This document shows positions 45,297-54,790 of a stretch of 64,000 nt of DNA, piece after piece. Origin of the DNA: Kiloniella litopenaei. GTDB taxonomy: Bacteria > Pseudomonadota > Alphaproteobacteria > Kiloniellales > Kiloniellaceae. The translations under genes were made by a program, and so were the position numbers. The stretch is from NCBI RefSeq assembly GCF_000982415.1, contig NZ_LANI01000002.1, positions 1 to 64,000 of the forward strand, given 5' to 3'. A model generated the notes under the pieces. That model had not been told where the DNA came from and did not search any database. It saw only the letters and a program-made list of their open reading frames with translations. Numbering within the stretch: position 1 is the stretch's first letter; each line of letters starts with the position of its first letter.

Positions 45297-47612
45297 ATGG
45301 CTCGAAATCCTGATGCAGACAACACACCCGTAAAAAAAGAAATCGAGAGCCCAAGCGCAAAGTTTGACGCTGAGAAAGCATCTTCCTTCAAGGTTGTCGG
45401 CACACGCCCAGCGCGCCCGGACGGGATGGACAAGGTCACAGGCCGCGCACGCTTTGGCGCCGATATGGTTATGCCTGGTCAACTGGTCGGCCTGATCCTG
45501 CGCAGCCCACACCCGCACGCTGTCATCAAAAGCATCGACAGTTCAGCCGCCGAAGCCCTGTCCGGTGTAAAGGCCGTTGTCACCCGCGATGACTTTGCGC
45601 CCAACGATGATCACGCTGATGTTCTCTATAACATCATGGCGCGTGAAAAGGCCCTCTACGAAGGTCATGCCGTCGCCGCCGTTGCCGCGACCAGCCGTGC
45701 CATCGCCCGCAAGGCGCTCAAGCTCATCAAGGTTGACTATGACATCCTGCCCCACGTTACAGACGTGGACGAAGCCATGTCACCCGACGCCCCTGTGCTT
45801 CACGACAGCATCATCACCAAAGGTGTCAGCCCAACGCCGACAAAGCCATCCAACGTGGTTGCCCGTAGCGAGTTTGGCCACGGCGATATCGACGCTGGCT
45901 TTGCACAAGCAGATGAAATCATCGAACGCAGCTTTAAAACCGCTGCAACGCATCAGGGCTATATCGAACCCCATGCCTGTGTCGCCAACGTCGGCGCCGA
46001 TGGCATGAGCGAGCTTTGGTGCTGTACCCAGGGTCACTTCCACGTCCGTCAGGTCTGTGCTTCTCTGCTGGGCATTGATGTTTCCCGCCTGCGTGTCACG
46101 GCCTCTGAAATCGGCGGTGGTTTTGGCGGCAAGACAACGGTCTTTATTGAACCCGTTGCCCTTGCCCTGTCCCGCAAGGCTGGACGTCCGGTAAAGATCG
46201 CCATGACACGTGACGAAGTGTTCAAAGCTTCTGGCCCAACCGCAAGTTCCAGCATGAACGTGAAGATTGGTGTCACCAAAGATGGCCGCATTACCGCTGG
46301 ATACGGTGAATTCCGCTATCAGGGCGGTGCCTTTGCCGGTGCCCCCGCTGACTTTGGTGCCATGTCTGCCTTTGCCTGTTATGCATTGGATAACGTCAAG
46401 ACCGAAGCCTATGATGTGGTCACCAACCGCCCTAAGGGCGCAGCATACCGTGCCCCCGGCGCACCAATGTCGGTCTATGCAGTTGAAAGTGTAATCGACG
46501 AACTGGCCGCACGCATTGGCATGGACCCCATTGATCTGCGCCTCAAGAACGCCGCCAAGGAAGGTGCCAGAAGCTCATACGGGCCAAAATTCGGATCATG
46601 CGGTCTTGTCGAAACACTGGAAGCAGCCAAAGCCCATCCACATTACAGCGCACCGCTTGGCCCTAATCAAGGACGTGGCGTGGCAAGTGGTTTCTGGTTC
46701 AACTTTGGCGGCGAGACCTGTTCAAACCTCAACATCAATGCCGATGGTACCGTGACCATTGCCGTGGGAACGCCCGACATTGGTGGGTCCCGTGCGTCCA
46801 TGTGCATTATGGCCGCCGAAGAACTCGGCATTCCCTATGACAGGGTACGTGCCATTGTCGCCGATACCTCTGCCCTTGGCTACAACGATACAACCGAGGG
46901 CAGCCGTGTGACCTTCTCTAGTGGTATGGCGGTGATCAAGGCATCGCAACAGGCCATTACCGAAATGTGCAAACGCGCGGCCCTGATGTGGGATATTCCC
47001 GCCGAAGCCGTCACATGGGAAGATGGCTATGCCAAACCTTCCGGCCCCAATGCCGGGGATTTTGAGCCACTTTCCCTCGCCGAAATCGCGGCCACAGCGG
47101 GCAAGACTGGCGGCCCCATTGCCGGACATCATGAATATAACGCCGATGGTGCCGGGGTCAGCTTTGGCACTCATATTGTGGATACAGAGGTTGATCCGGA
47201 AACGGGCAAGGTGGATATCATTCGCTATACGGTTATTCAGGATGCAGGCAAAGCCATTCATCCGGATTACGTCGAAGGGCAGTTCCAGGGCGGTGCCGCG
47301 CAGGGTATCGGCTGGGCGCTCAACGAAGAATACATCTATGGCGATGATGGCAAGCTGCAAAACGCGGGTTTCCTGGATTACCGTATGCCTGTGGCATCCG
47401 ATCTGCCCATGATCGACACGGTTATTGTCGAGGTTCCCAACCCCGGCCATCCTTATGGTGTTCGCGGTGTTGGCGAAACCGGGATCGTGCCGCCGCTGGC
47501 CGCCATTGCCAACGGTGTCTCTGCCGCCGCGGGTGTGCGCATGACCGAGCTGCCCATGTCACCGCCACGGGTGCTCAAAGCCATAGACACCGCCAAGATT
47601 GCTGCTGAATAG
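45297..47612 (+). CDS. Molybdenum hydroxylase large subunit (CoxL/XDH-like)
   Basis: 771 residues. It has the molybdopterin-binding EIGGGFGGKT motif, a substrate-loop motif AYRAPGAP (Ala383-Tyr-Arg at 383-385) and the essential Glu727 in GVRGVGETG. Form I CO dehydrogenases have AYxCSFR and form II-like ones AYRGAGR, so this enzyme is neither; a xanthine dehydrogenase-family hydroxylase acting on an aromatic or heterocyclic substrate is more likely. The first 45 residues are a hydrophilic extension. No coxDEF-like maturation genes are nearby. It is the last gene of the operon. Confidence 0.93.
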   Translation: MARNPDADNTPVKKEIESPSAKFDAEKASSFKVVGTRPARPDGMDKVTGRARFGADMVMPGQLVGLILRSPHPHAVIKSIDSSAAEALSGVKAVVTRDDFAPNDDHADVLYNIMAREKALYEGHAVAAVAATSRAIARKALKLIKVDYDILPHVTDVDEAMSPDAPVLHDSIITKGVSPTPTKPSNVVARSEFGHGDIDAGFAQADEIIERSFKTAATHQGYIEPHACVANVGADGMSELWCCTQGHFHVRQVCASLLGIDVSRLRVTASEIGGGFGGKTTVFIEPVALALSRKAGRPVKIAMTRDEVFKASGPTASSSMNVKIGVTKDGRITAGYGEFRYQGGAFAGAPADFGAMSAFACYALDNVKTEAYDVVTNRPKGAAYRAPGAPMSVYAVESVIDELAARIGMDPIDLRLKNAAKEGARSSYGPKFGSCGLVETLEAAKAHPHYSAPLGPNQGRGVASGFWFNFGGETCSNLNINADGTVTIAVGTPDIGGSRASMCIMAAEELGIPYDRVRAIVADTSALGYNDTTEGSRVTFSSGMAVIKASQQAITEMCKRAALMWDIPAEAVTWEDGYAKPSGPNAGDFEPLSLAEIAATAGKTGGPIAGHHEYNADGAGVSFGTHIVDTEVDPETGKVDIIRYTVIQDAGKAIHPDYVEGQFQGGAAQGIGWALNEEYIYGDDGKLQNAGFLDYRMPVASDLPMIDTVIVEVPNPGHPYGVRGVGETGIVPPLAAIANGVSAAAGVRMTELPMSPPRVLKAIDTAKIAAE

Positions 47613-47649
47613 GGGCGATTGTCCCTGTTCAGTTGGCCTAAAAAAAAAT

Positions 47650-47682
47650 CAAGCGACCCCTGATCAATAAAGGGGTCGCTTG
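47650..47682 (-). terminator. Strong hairpin after molybdenum hydroxylase operon
   Basis: CAAGCGACCCCT (47650-47661) and AGGGGTCGCTTG (47671-47682) form a perfect 12-bp stem with a 9-nt loop. An A run at 47641-47648 gives a U run on the minus strand; on the plus strand only GCACTTTA follows. It could act in both directions, more efficiently against minus-strand transcription. Confidence 0.65.
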
Positions 47683-47741
47683 GCACTTTAAAACTCTGGA
47701 GATATAAATTCAGGGATATGTAAGCTCAGGACAGAGTAAAT

Positions 47742-47990
47742 ATGGTTCAAGTCACCCTTTCCGGAACAATCCAACAGGCCGCTGGCGGCATATCGACACT
47801 TGAAATAGAAGCAAAGAATATTCGCCAGTTGTTAAACGCTCTGGAAAAGCAGTGCCCTGCCCTGAAACCCGAACTGGAAAAAGGCGGCATTGCGGTTGCC
47901 ATCAACGGAACCATCTACCGCGACGACTGGTTCCAACCCATCCCCGAAGACAGCGAAGTATTTCTGATACCGAGGCTGGCGGGTGGTTAG
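47742..47990 (+). CDS. MoaD/ThiS-like sulfur carrier protein
   Basis: 82 residues ending in the diagnostic Gly-Gly (PRLAGG), with a ubiquitin-like beta-grasp pattern: VTLSGTIQQAAGG, then ALEKQCPALKPEL and GIAVAINGTIYRDDWFQPIPEDSEVFLIP. MoaD-type proteins donate sulfur during molybdopterin synthesis. It lies 129 bp after the large-subunit gene, beyond a strong hairpin, so it may be a dedicated maturation factor or an independent transcript. AGGACAGAG lies upstream of the ATG. Confidence 0.82.
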   Translation: MVQVTLSGTIQQAAGGISTLEIEAKNIRQLLNALEKQCPALKPELEKGGIAVAINGTIYRDDWFQPIPEDSEVFLIPRLAGG

Positions 47991-48070
47991 TTGGCCGGTG
48001 GGTAATTGGCTAGTCGGTAGATGGCGGCCAATCATATTTTTGCCAACACGCACATACGCGATTTCAAACT

Positions 48071-48088
48071 TATGATCTACAGATCATA
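48071..48088. promoter_or_regulatory. Palindromic operator-like site 1
   Basis: TATGATC-TACA-GATCATA, a perfect 7-bp-arm palindrome. A second copy with the same arms is 27 bp to the right. No known gene starts nearby on either side; see candidate small RNA. Confidence 0.6.
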
Positions 48089-48097
48089 AAGCAGTAA

Positions 48098-48115
48098 TAT
48101 GATCCATAGATCATA
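48098..48115. promoter_or_regulatory. Palindromic operator-like site 2
   Basis: TATGATC-CATA-GATCATA, same arms as the site at 48071-48088 and the same 4-bp spacer length. It precedes the structured segment 48150-48260. Confidence 0.6.
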
Positions 48116-48139
48116 AAAAATTTACACCTAATAATTTAA

Positions 48140-48260
48140 TCTCAAAGATAACCAGTGCGTATGGTACGCGATTGGAAACGGACATACAAAACAAACACTG
48201 GTTGCTAGACACCAGCATCGAAAAACACCCCCAGATCATTATAATCCGGGGGTGTTTTTT
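48140..48260 (+). ncRNA. Candidate small RNA ending in a terminator
   Basis: The segment contains nested inverted repeats: AACCAGTG (48150-48157) with CACTGGTT (48196-48203), enclosing GCGTA-TGG-TACGC (48157-48169), followed by a terminator hairpin with a U run. No ORF with a start site fits. Two palindromic operator-like sites lie directly upstream. Transcription and the start point are inferred; the plus strand is chosen because the terminator closes the structure in that direction. Confidence 0.4.
48221..48260. terminator. Bidirectional terminator
   Basis: AAAAACACCCCC (48221-48232) pairs with GGGGGTGTTTTT (48248-48259). The flanking A and T runs make it active on both strands: it ends the minus-strand adhesin transcript and any plus-strand transcript from the gap. 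Confidence 0.85.
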
Positions 48261-48292
48261 TTAAATGCCGATGTTAATCGGTTTAGCCAGCG

Positions 48293-51200
48293 TTAGACAG
48301 TACCAAAGATGGTTACTGTCAAATCATCTTCGACGTAAAGCTTGACATCTTCACCGCCAGCACCAGTACCGACATATTCGTTAAAGGTTACACCGTCGAT
48401 TGTGCCGCCAGAACCAGTGATGGAATTACCCGTGGCTGTCCAGGCGATTTCGGTATCACCATTACCACCCGGAACACTGTTCCCGGCTTCCAGGTGAACA
48501 CCATCTTTCGCGCCATCGCCCATAATATACAGAATGTTGTTATCATCTGTAATGTCGATAACATCCTCGACAGACAACATACCCGTCGAAGTTTGCCACA
48601 ACTCTGGAGCGAAGACACCAAAGTCTTCATAGCCAGTACTGCCATTGGTCAAATCAATGACTTCGATATTGCGGATCAAACCATTGCCCGCACCATCATT
48701 GGGTTGTAGATCAACATTAACACCATTTTGTGCGCCGACAGGATCAATCCAGATGGATTGATTACCAGCACCAGCACCCGGTATCACCAAGGTATCAAAA
48801 CCGTCACCACCGTCAATCAAGGTACCCGGCACAAAATCAAAGCTTTCATCCGTGCCTGGCGGTGGGGGTGCTGTCACTGCCGTTACATTGATATCCAGTG
48901 TCGCCGTAGAGGTATCACCATCTGCATCGGTAATCTCATAGGTAAAGCTGTCCACCAGATCAACGTCGGTCACATTTGCTTTTGCTTCGTAGGTATAGGA
49001 CCCATCTTCGCTGAGCGTCAGGGTACCGTAAGCTGTTTCAATTGGTGCGCCCAATGCCACTGGTGTGCCATCCCCGGCAACAACGCCGGTTACAACCGCA
49101 CCATCAGCCCCAAGATGATCGTTAACAAGAACACCGCCAGCCGCAAGGACGGTCAGGGTTTCACCCTCATCCACATCACCGCTGTCAACAACAGCAAGCG
49201 GACTGTCATCATTTAGGTCAAGCCAGATATGTCCGTTTGCAATATCTCCATCATTATCGGTGACTTGATAGTTTATACGGAATTGAGCGTTGTTTTCATC
49301 TATTCCACTGACATGATGCAAAGGAGCTAGTTGTGTGATTGTATACGCACCTGATGTTGTATCACTCAGAGTAATCTTGAATATATTGACGTAGCTACCA
49401 TCGCCTTCGATATCTTGGGCAAGAGTGATCTCCGTAGGACTAAAATAAATCCCAAGAGAGGGCGTAGCCCCACCTCCGCCAGCCATACCAGCCAGAACAA
49501 TGCTTTGAATACCATCAGCACCAGCATCGAAATCAAGTGTTCCGGTCAAGTTTTCGCTATCAGGATCAGCATCGCCAACACCACCGGCATGACCACCCGC
49601 AAGGGCATCGTCATCCAGTTTAATGCGTGCATTATTGGCATTGTTCACCGTTGGCACAGCATCTTTAACCGTAATGTTCAAGGTTGCAGTGGAAACATCA
49701 CCGTCCGCATCCTTGATTTCATAGGTAAAGGTATCAACAACATCGTCGCTGATCATGTCAGATTTGGCTTCGTAGGTGTAGGACCCATCGGCATTCATGG
49801 TCAGGAAGCCGTAATCTGTTTCAATCGGTGTGCCCAATGCCACTGGCGTACCAGTCCCGGCAACAATACCAGAGACAACCGCACCATCAGCCCCCTGTTC
49901 GTCATTAGAAAGAACACCATCAACCGCCGCAACATCAAGGGTGCCAGCTTCGGTCACTTCACCGTTGTCATCAACAGCAAGCGGACTGTCATCATCTACA
50001 TTGATTGAAATTGATCCGGATGCACTGTCCCCGTCTTTATCAACCACTTCATAGGTGACGGTGAAATCTGTGTTATTCTCGTCCAGACCCGCTGTATGGG
50101 CAACCGCCGCAAGCTGCGTGACCGTATAGGCACCCGATGTTTTATCAGTCAGGTTCACACGGAAAACGTCTGTTGATACGCCATTGATAACCTGACTGAC
50201 GGTCAGAACAGTACCATCGTTGGACAAAACAGAAGAGAACCCGGCGCCGGATGGCAAGCTGACCCCGGTCAAGAGAACACTTTCAACACCATCGGCACCC
50301 GCCGCAAAGTTCAAGGTTCCGGTCAGGTTAGCAGTATCGGGATCTACATCACCTGTACCACCCGCATGACCACCCGCAAGGGCATCATCGTCCAGCTGAA
50401 CCAAGGCGTTCAGATTGCTATCAACAACTGGCTCACTGTCTTCGATATAGATGCTGAGGGTTTCTTCGTCTTCATCACCGTCGCCATCACGGACTTTAAA
50501 GCCAAAATCAAGCGTCAGTGGATCCGTTGTGTTGCTACCGTCTGTTGACTGATCAGGGTGATCCACTGGCCCGTGCAGGGTAACAGTATATTCGCCAGTT
50601 TCGGGATCAACTTTCAGCGTCACGATATCAGTTGCGCCACCGTCGATTGTTCCCACAAGAACAAGATTGCCCGCGCTATCAGTACCAACGGTACCAAAAT
50701 CAACATCCTTGCCACCAGATTTCAGAACGGCCCCATCCGGGTTACCGTCTTCACTGTCTTCCCAGCCTTCGAACCAAAGATCAACAACGGCAATACCATC
50801 CGCATTGTGATCAATATCAAGCGTACCGGACACAGAATCATTTGTATTATCGTTGTCCAGAAGGTTTGCTTCGCTGATATCTTCTGACGCATAGGTATCG
50901 TGCGCATCAGCTTCGTCATCTTCGATAACAACAACAAGGTTTGCGGTGTCTGTGTCACCATCGTTGTCTGTAATCGTATATCTGAACTGAAGACTGAGTG
51001 GGTCTTTGTCATTCGCATCGTCTTCCAGACTTAGGTCCGGATGATCAATGCCTTTGGTGACATCCACAGTGTACGCGCCTGATGTCGGATTAATGGTCAC
51101 GGTAACAACGGGTGTTGTACCCCCATTACCATCAGGAACAGTCCCAACCATAACCAACTGACCACCAACCATCTCAGCAGGACCAAAGGTAACGTCCTCG

Positions 51201-54200
51201 CCACCGGATGTCAGTGTTGTGCCATTGGGATTGTTGTCTTCGGTATCTGACCAGCGGATAAATTCAACATCCGTAATCGCGCCACCATCAGCACCAAAAT
51301 CAACATCCAGTGTGCCATCAACCGCCGCACCACCGTGCAGGATATCGTGCTCAGACGCCCAGGAACTTTTGTGTGTTCTGTATTCGCTATCCGCATCTGG
51401 TCCGTCGTCCTTGACACGTACAGAGAAATCTTTCGATGCCGTATCGCCATCACCATCTGTAACTGTCGCAGTAAAGGTCAGTTTAAGCTGATCACGGGAT
51501 CCAACCTGCTGGTCACCATTCTGATCAGGGTGATCAATCGGGCCAAGCAACGTTGCTTTGAAAGATCCGGAATCTTCATCCAGTGTCACCTTGATGATTT
51601 CGTCATCACCTGCTTTACCAATCAGCGTCAGCTTGCCATTGATCACCACGGCAGAACCAAAGACAACCGGAACACCATTTGACGTCAGGTTACCATCAAA
51701 ACCCGGTGCAACAGCATCACCAGCCGTGCCATCAGGATCTGTCACAGATTTCAGCTCAAGCCCTGTAAACTTGCCACCATCAACACCGAAATCAGCAAAA
51801 ATTCGGCCAGAGACACTGTCTTTATGATCGCCCCTGGTCAGATCAGATTCTTTAAGATCATCATTGTTGTTACGAATATAGCCGATGCTTGGGCCATCAT
51901 CCTGAATGGTAATGGCCAGATTTGCGTATTCGCTGGCATCACCTTCATCATCAATCGCACGAATTTGCAGGTTAAGCGCCGCCGTAACTTCATCGTGGGA
52001 ATCAGGGTTCGGGTTCTTAACTGACTGGAACTGTACAAATGATGCTGTCAGGCTGCTGCTCTCGCCCGCAGATGGTTGTTCAAGATGAACAGCAAAAACC
52101 GCATCGCCATCTTCCGTCAGACCCCAAACGATATTCGGGTTTGCAGGGTCTGTATGCAGGAAGATTGCTTCACCCGCAGTTGTCTGCAAGACGCTTGGCG
52201 TACTTCCGTCATAAGACTGGAATTCAAAACTTTCTTGCCCAACATTATTATCATCAACGGTTGAATCTGTCGCCGCATCCCCTGTGTTCGGCCCGTCAGA
52301 GAAGAAATTAACCGAAATCTCATTTTCAGCAAAGCCAAGTAACCCCGGGACGGAATCAACTTCATCAAAATGAAAACCACTTGAAGCAATCGCGATACCA
52401 GCAGAACTTTCAATCCACCAGACATCATTTGCATCCCCCTGAGGGAACGGGCTTTCATCGTGAACCAGTGTTGCGTCCTGTACCTCCGGTACATCTTCTT
52501 GAATATCAACAACCACAGCATCCACCGTTGTGGACACATCATTGAGATCAGTCAGATCAGCACCACTAAGATCGGTTTCAGTTGCCGTTGCTGTAACAGT
52601 AATTTCAGCCGGACCGTCTTCGTTTTCGGAACCATCGTTCAGACGCTGTGACGTCCAATCCAGCGGATCAAAGGTAAAGTCAATGGTTACACTACCGTCA
52701 CCAACGATACCATCCGGCGTATCTGTTACCGGATCAATGCCGTTCAGTCTGTCAACATAGTCTGTGATATCGAACGTATAGGTTACAAAACCACCTGATT
52801 CTTCGGATGTGACAGTGACCAGACCAGCATGCTCACCAAAAGTTTCTTCCAGATCCAGAACCCAGTCAGCCGGAACCCCTTCAAGCTTGACTTCGTGAGT
52901 TTCTGACCCATCCGCGAAATCATCAAAAGTCAAAGAAACAGGTATCGTCGTCAGTTCTGGCGTTTCTTCGTCCTGACTGATCAGGTTACCTTCAATTGAT
53001 AGGTTTTCGAGAATAAGCGAAGGATTGACAGCGGTATCATCTTCGTTAAAGACAGCAATACCAATTTCTACGTCACCACCTTCAGCAAAGGTATAGGTAA
53101 AGACACCATCTTCAGAACCCGATACTGATTGCCCCAGAACATGGATTTCGCCATTTATAACGATAAAAGCAGTGTCATTATATTCAGTACCTTCGCCGCC
53201 TTCGCCACCAGAACCTTCTCGGTCAATAAAGTTGAAATCAAAAGTAAGTGTCTGCCCTGCTTGAACAGTCAGAACAGATTTAACAGCAGATCCATTTCCG
53301 TCTTCAAAGTTTTCAACTTCTTCGTCGCCATTATCTGCCGCGGTATTTAAATCTTCTATACTTACGCCCAGGAAATCAGCAACGGCTGGTCCATCATTTG
53401 AAGTAGAAGAAGTCGATAACCCTGGGCCGTTTTCGCCACCTTCACCACCATCGTCACTAGGACTTAGTTCAGTATCGGTGCCTCCATTTACAGATGAAGT
53501 TCCAGAGCTCTGGAACACAGTCCAGTTATCAAGATTGGAAAAATCATCATTATAAATGACGCCAGTCTCTACCGGACTGCCCTTTTCATCCGCATTCAAA
53601 CCCAGATCAGGTTTATCCGCAGCAGCATCAATAATGGCTGTGCCAGATGCGGTGATAGAGGCTGTTTCGCCGCTATCGGGGTCAGAAATGTTCGCTGTGA
53701 TGGTAACCGGAATGTCCGCGTCGCTATGTTCATCACCTTTTAGATAAACTTCGTCTAGGTCAGTGCCGAGGATATTGATCGGTAGTGTACCAACTTCTTC
53801 ACCCGGCACAGAGCTGAAAACGATGTTTTCAGGGGCAAAGCCACCAACGTAAAGTGTCACACCAACAGGTAGGGACGTAATATCAATAGAATCAACAACC
53901 TCGTTGTCCGCGGGGACAAAGGTAAAAGCGATTTGCATCGGTGATTCTGTCTCGTCATCAAGATGCTGGTTTGCCTGCCAGTCTTCAAAGCCACCAACAA
54001 AGGCACCATTGACATCCGCACCATCAACGACGGTTGTTGCAAAGGTAAAGCTAAAAGTACCTTCGGCAGGATCAGGATTATCCGCTGCAAGAGCCGCAGC
54101 TGCAAGTTCTGTCAGTGTTCCACCAATCGTCCCCTGTGCATTCAGGCCGTCGATTGTTTCACCAAAATCATCGCTATAGGTGCTGCCGCCACCACCTTGG

Positions 54201-54610
54201 GGTCCAGCGCCCGCACCAGCGGCAGTCTCAAGGGTTTCACCCTCAACAAGGGCCTGTGCCTGACCGATCAAAAGTCCGGCAGGAAGTTCAATACCACCAA
54301 TAACAAGAACAGGGGCATCTTCTCCTTGCGCATCTTCAACAAGGTTCTGGAAAACGATGCGGCTGTCGGCGCTACCGTCACCGTTACTGTCAAAGGTCAG
54401 AACAAAGTCGTTGCCTTCCAGTACCGGGGTTGCTGCCGTCGCATCAAAGTTCAGGGTTGCGGTCTGCCCTCTTTCCAATGAAATCGTTTTGGTTTCACCA
54501 CCTGTGGGTGCCGTGATCTCAACTGCTGAAGCTGCCTGACCGACCAGAAGGTCTTGCCCTTCTTCGCCCGAAACGTTTTTATCGCCTGTAGTTGTAAAAC
54601 TTTCAGTCAT
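48293..54610 (-). CDS. Giant type I-secreted repeat adhesin (VCBS / T1SS-143-like)
   Basis: 2105 residues from ATG 54610, with AGGGG 9 nt upstream. The N-terminal 180 residues (AVEITAPTGGETKTISLERGQ, then FDSNGDGSADSRIVFQNLVED) are of the kind found at the start of type I-secreted giant surface proteins. Next come two long Asp/Thr/Gly-rich beta regions and a series of T1SS-143-type repeats of about 130 residues (GTLDVDFGADGG; DHPDQ; TVTDGDGDTA). Two tandem modules of about 250 residues each pair LDDDALAGGHAGG with a VCBS repeat (GADGAVVSGIVAGTGTPVALG). The C-terminus has SFDFVPGTLIDGGDGFDTLVIPG. The high Asp content fits calcium binding outside the cell. No HlyB/D or TolC-like exporter gene lies in the window, and few classical GGxGxD nonapeptides are present. 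Confidence 0.9.
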   Translation of the reverse strand: MTESFTTTGDKNVSGEEGQDLLVGQAASAVEITAPTGGETKTISLERGQTATLNFDATAATPVLEGNDFVLTFDSNGDGSADSRIVFQNLVEDAQGEDAPVLVIGGIELPAGLLIGQAQALVEGETLETAAGAGAGPQGGGGSTYSDDFGETIDGLNAQGTIGGTLTELAAAALAADNPDPAEGTFSFTFATTVVDGADVNGAFVGGFEDWQANQHLDDETESPMQIAFTFVPADNEVVDSIDITSLPVGVTLYVGGFAPENIVFSSVPGEEVGTLPINILGTDLDEVYLKGDEHSDADIPVTITANISDPDSGETASITASGTAIIDAAADKPDLGLNADEKGSPVETGVIYNDDFSNLDNWTVFQSSGTSSVNGGTDTELSPSDDGGEGGENGPGLSTSSTSNDGPAVADFLGVSIEDLNTAADNGDEEVENFEDGNGSAVKSVLTVQAGQTLTFDFNFIDREGSGGEGGEGTEYNDTAFIVINGEIHVLGQSVSGSEDGVFTYTFAEGGDVEIGIAVFNEDDTAVNPSLILENLSIEGNLISQDEETPELTTIPVSLTFDDFADGSETHEVKLEGVPADWVLDLEETFGEHAGLVTVTSEESGGFVTYTFDITDYVDRLNGIDPVTDTPDGIVGDGSVTIDFTFDPLDWTSQRLNDGSENEDGPAEITVTATATETDLSGADLTDLNDVSTTVDAVVVDIQEDVPEVQDATLVHDESPFPQGDANDVWWIESSAGIAIASSGFHFDEVDSVPGLLGFAENEISVNFFSDGPNTGDAATDSTVDDNNVGQESFEFQSYDGSTPSVLQTTAGEAIFLHTDPANPNIVWGLTEDGDAVFAVHLEQPSAGESSSLTASFVQFQSVKNPNPDSHDEVTAALNLQIRAIDDEGDASEYANLAITIQDDGPSIGYIRNNNDDLKESDLTRGDHKDSVSGRIFADFGVDGGKFTGLELKSVTDPDGTAGDAVAPGFDGNLTSNGVPVVFGSAVVINGKLTLIGKAGDDEIIKVTLDEDSGSFKATLLGPIDHPDQNGDQQVGSRDQLKLTFTATVTDGDGDTASKDFSVRVKDDGPDADSEYRTHKSSWASEHDILHGGAAVDGTLDVDFGADGGAITDVEFIRWSDTEDNNPNGTTLTSGGEDVTFGPAEMVGGQLVMVGTVPDGNGGTTPVVTVTINPTSGAYTVDVTKGIDHPDLSLEDDANDKDPLSLQFRYTITDNDGDTDTANLVVVIEDDEADAHDTYASEDISEANLLDNDNTNDSVSGTLDIDHNADGIAVVDLWFEGWEDSEDGNPDGAVLKSGGKDVDFGTVGTDSAGNLVLVGTIDGGATDIVTLKVDPETGEYTVTLHGPVDHPDQSTDGSNTTDPLTLDFGFKVRDGDGDEDEETLSIYIEDSEPVVDSNLNALVQLDDDALAGGHAGGTGDVDPDTANLTGTLNFAAGADGVESVLLTGVSLPSGAGFSSVLSNDGTVLTVSQVINGVSTDVFRVNLTDKTSGAYTVTQLAAVAHTAGLDENNTDFTVTYEVVDKDGDSASGSISINVDDDSPLAVDDNGEVTEAGTLDVAAVDGVLSNDEQGADGAVVSGIVAGTGTPVALGTPIETDYGFLTMNADGSYTYEAKSDMISDDVVDTFTYEIKDADGDVSTATLNITVKDAVPTVNNANNARIKLDDDALAGGHAGGVGDADPDSENLTGTLDFDAGADGIQSIVLAGMAGGGGATPSLGIYFSPTEITLAQDIEGDGSYVNIFKITLSDTTSGAYTITQLAPLHHVSGIDENNAQFRINYQVTDNDGDIANGHIWLDLNDDSPLAVVDSGDVDEGETLTVLAAGGVLVNDHLGADGAVVTGVVAGDGTPVALGAPIETAYGTLTLSEDGSYTYEAKANVTDVDLVDSFTYEITDADGDTSTATLDINVTAVTAPPPPGTDESFDFVPGTLIDGGDGFDTLVIPGAGAGNQSIWIDPVGAQNGVNVDLQPNDGAGNGLIRNIEVIDLTNGSTGYEDFGVFAPELWQTSTGMLSVEDVIDITDDNNILYIMGDGAKDGVHLEAGNSVPGGNGDTEIAWTATGNSITGSGGTIDGVTFNEYVGTGAGGEDVKLYVEDDLTVTIFGTV

Positions 54611-54790
54611 ATGTAGAACCCCTGTTTTGAATTTCGGCACACAGATTACCCAGGAAACCGGCGACCTGCCCTTTGCGAGACTTATCAAGTATTGGGTCTA
54701 AGCATACAGAAGAAAAGATAAATAACAACTAACATTACGCAACAAACTACATCAATATGTATGATTCTTATATTGCTTTTTATTTTTATT

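Noticed and set aside
46722-47450. 242-residue antisense open frame inside the molybdenum hydroxylase large subunit
   Set aside because: The plus-strand gene is a clear family member with active-site motifs; the antisense frame has no ribosome-binding site and no known similarity.
47650-47682. Considered as a moco or other riboswitch before the moaD-like gene
   Set aside because: It is a simple perfect hairpin with a flanking A run and has no complex conserved structure, so a terminator is the better reading.
49415-50008. 197-residue plus-strand frame inside the giant adhesin
   Set aside because: It is opposite to repeat-encoding sequence and has repeats that mirror the adhesin modules; no start signal.
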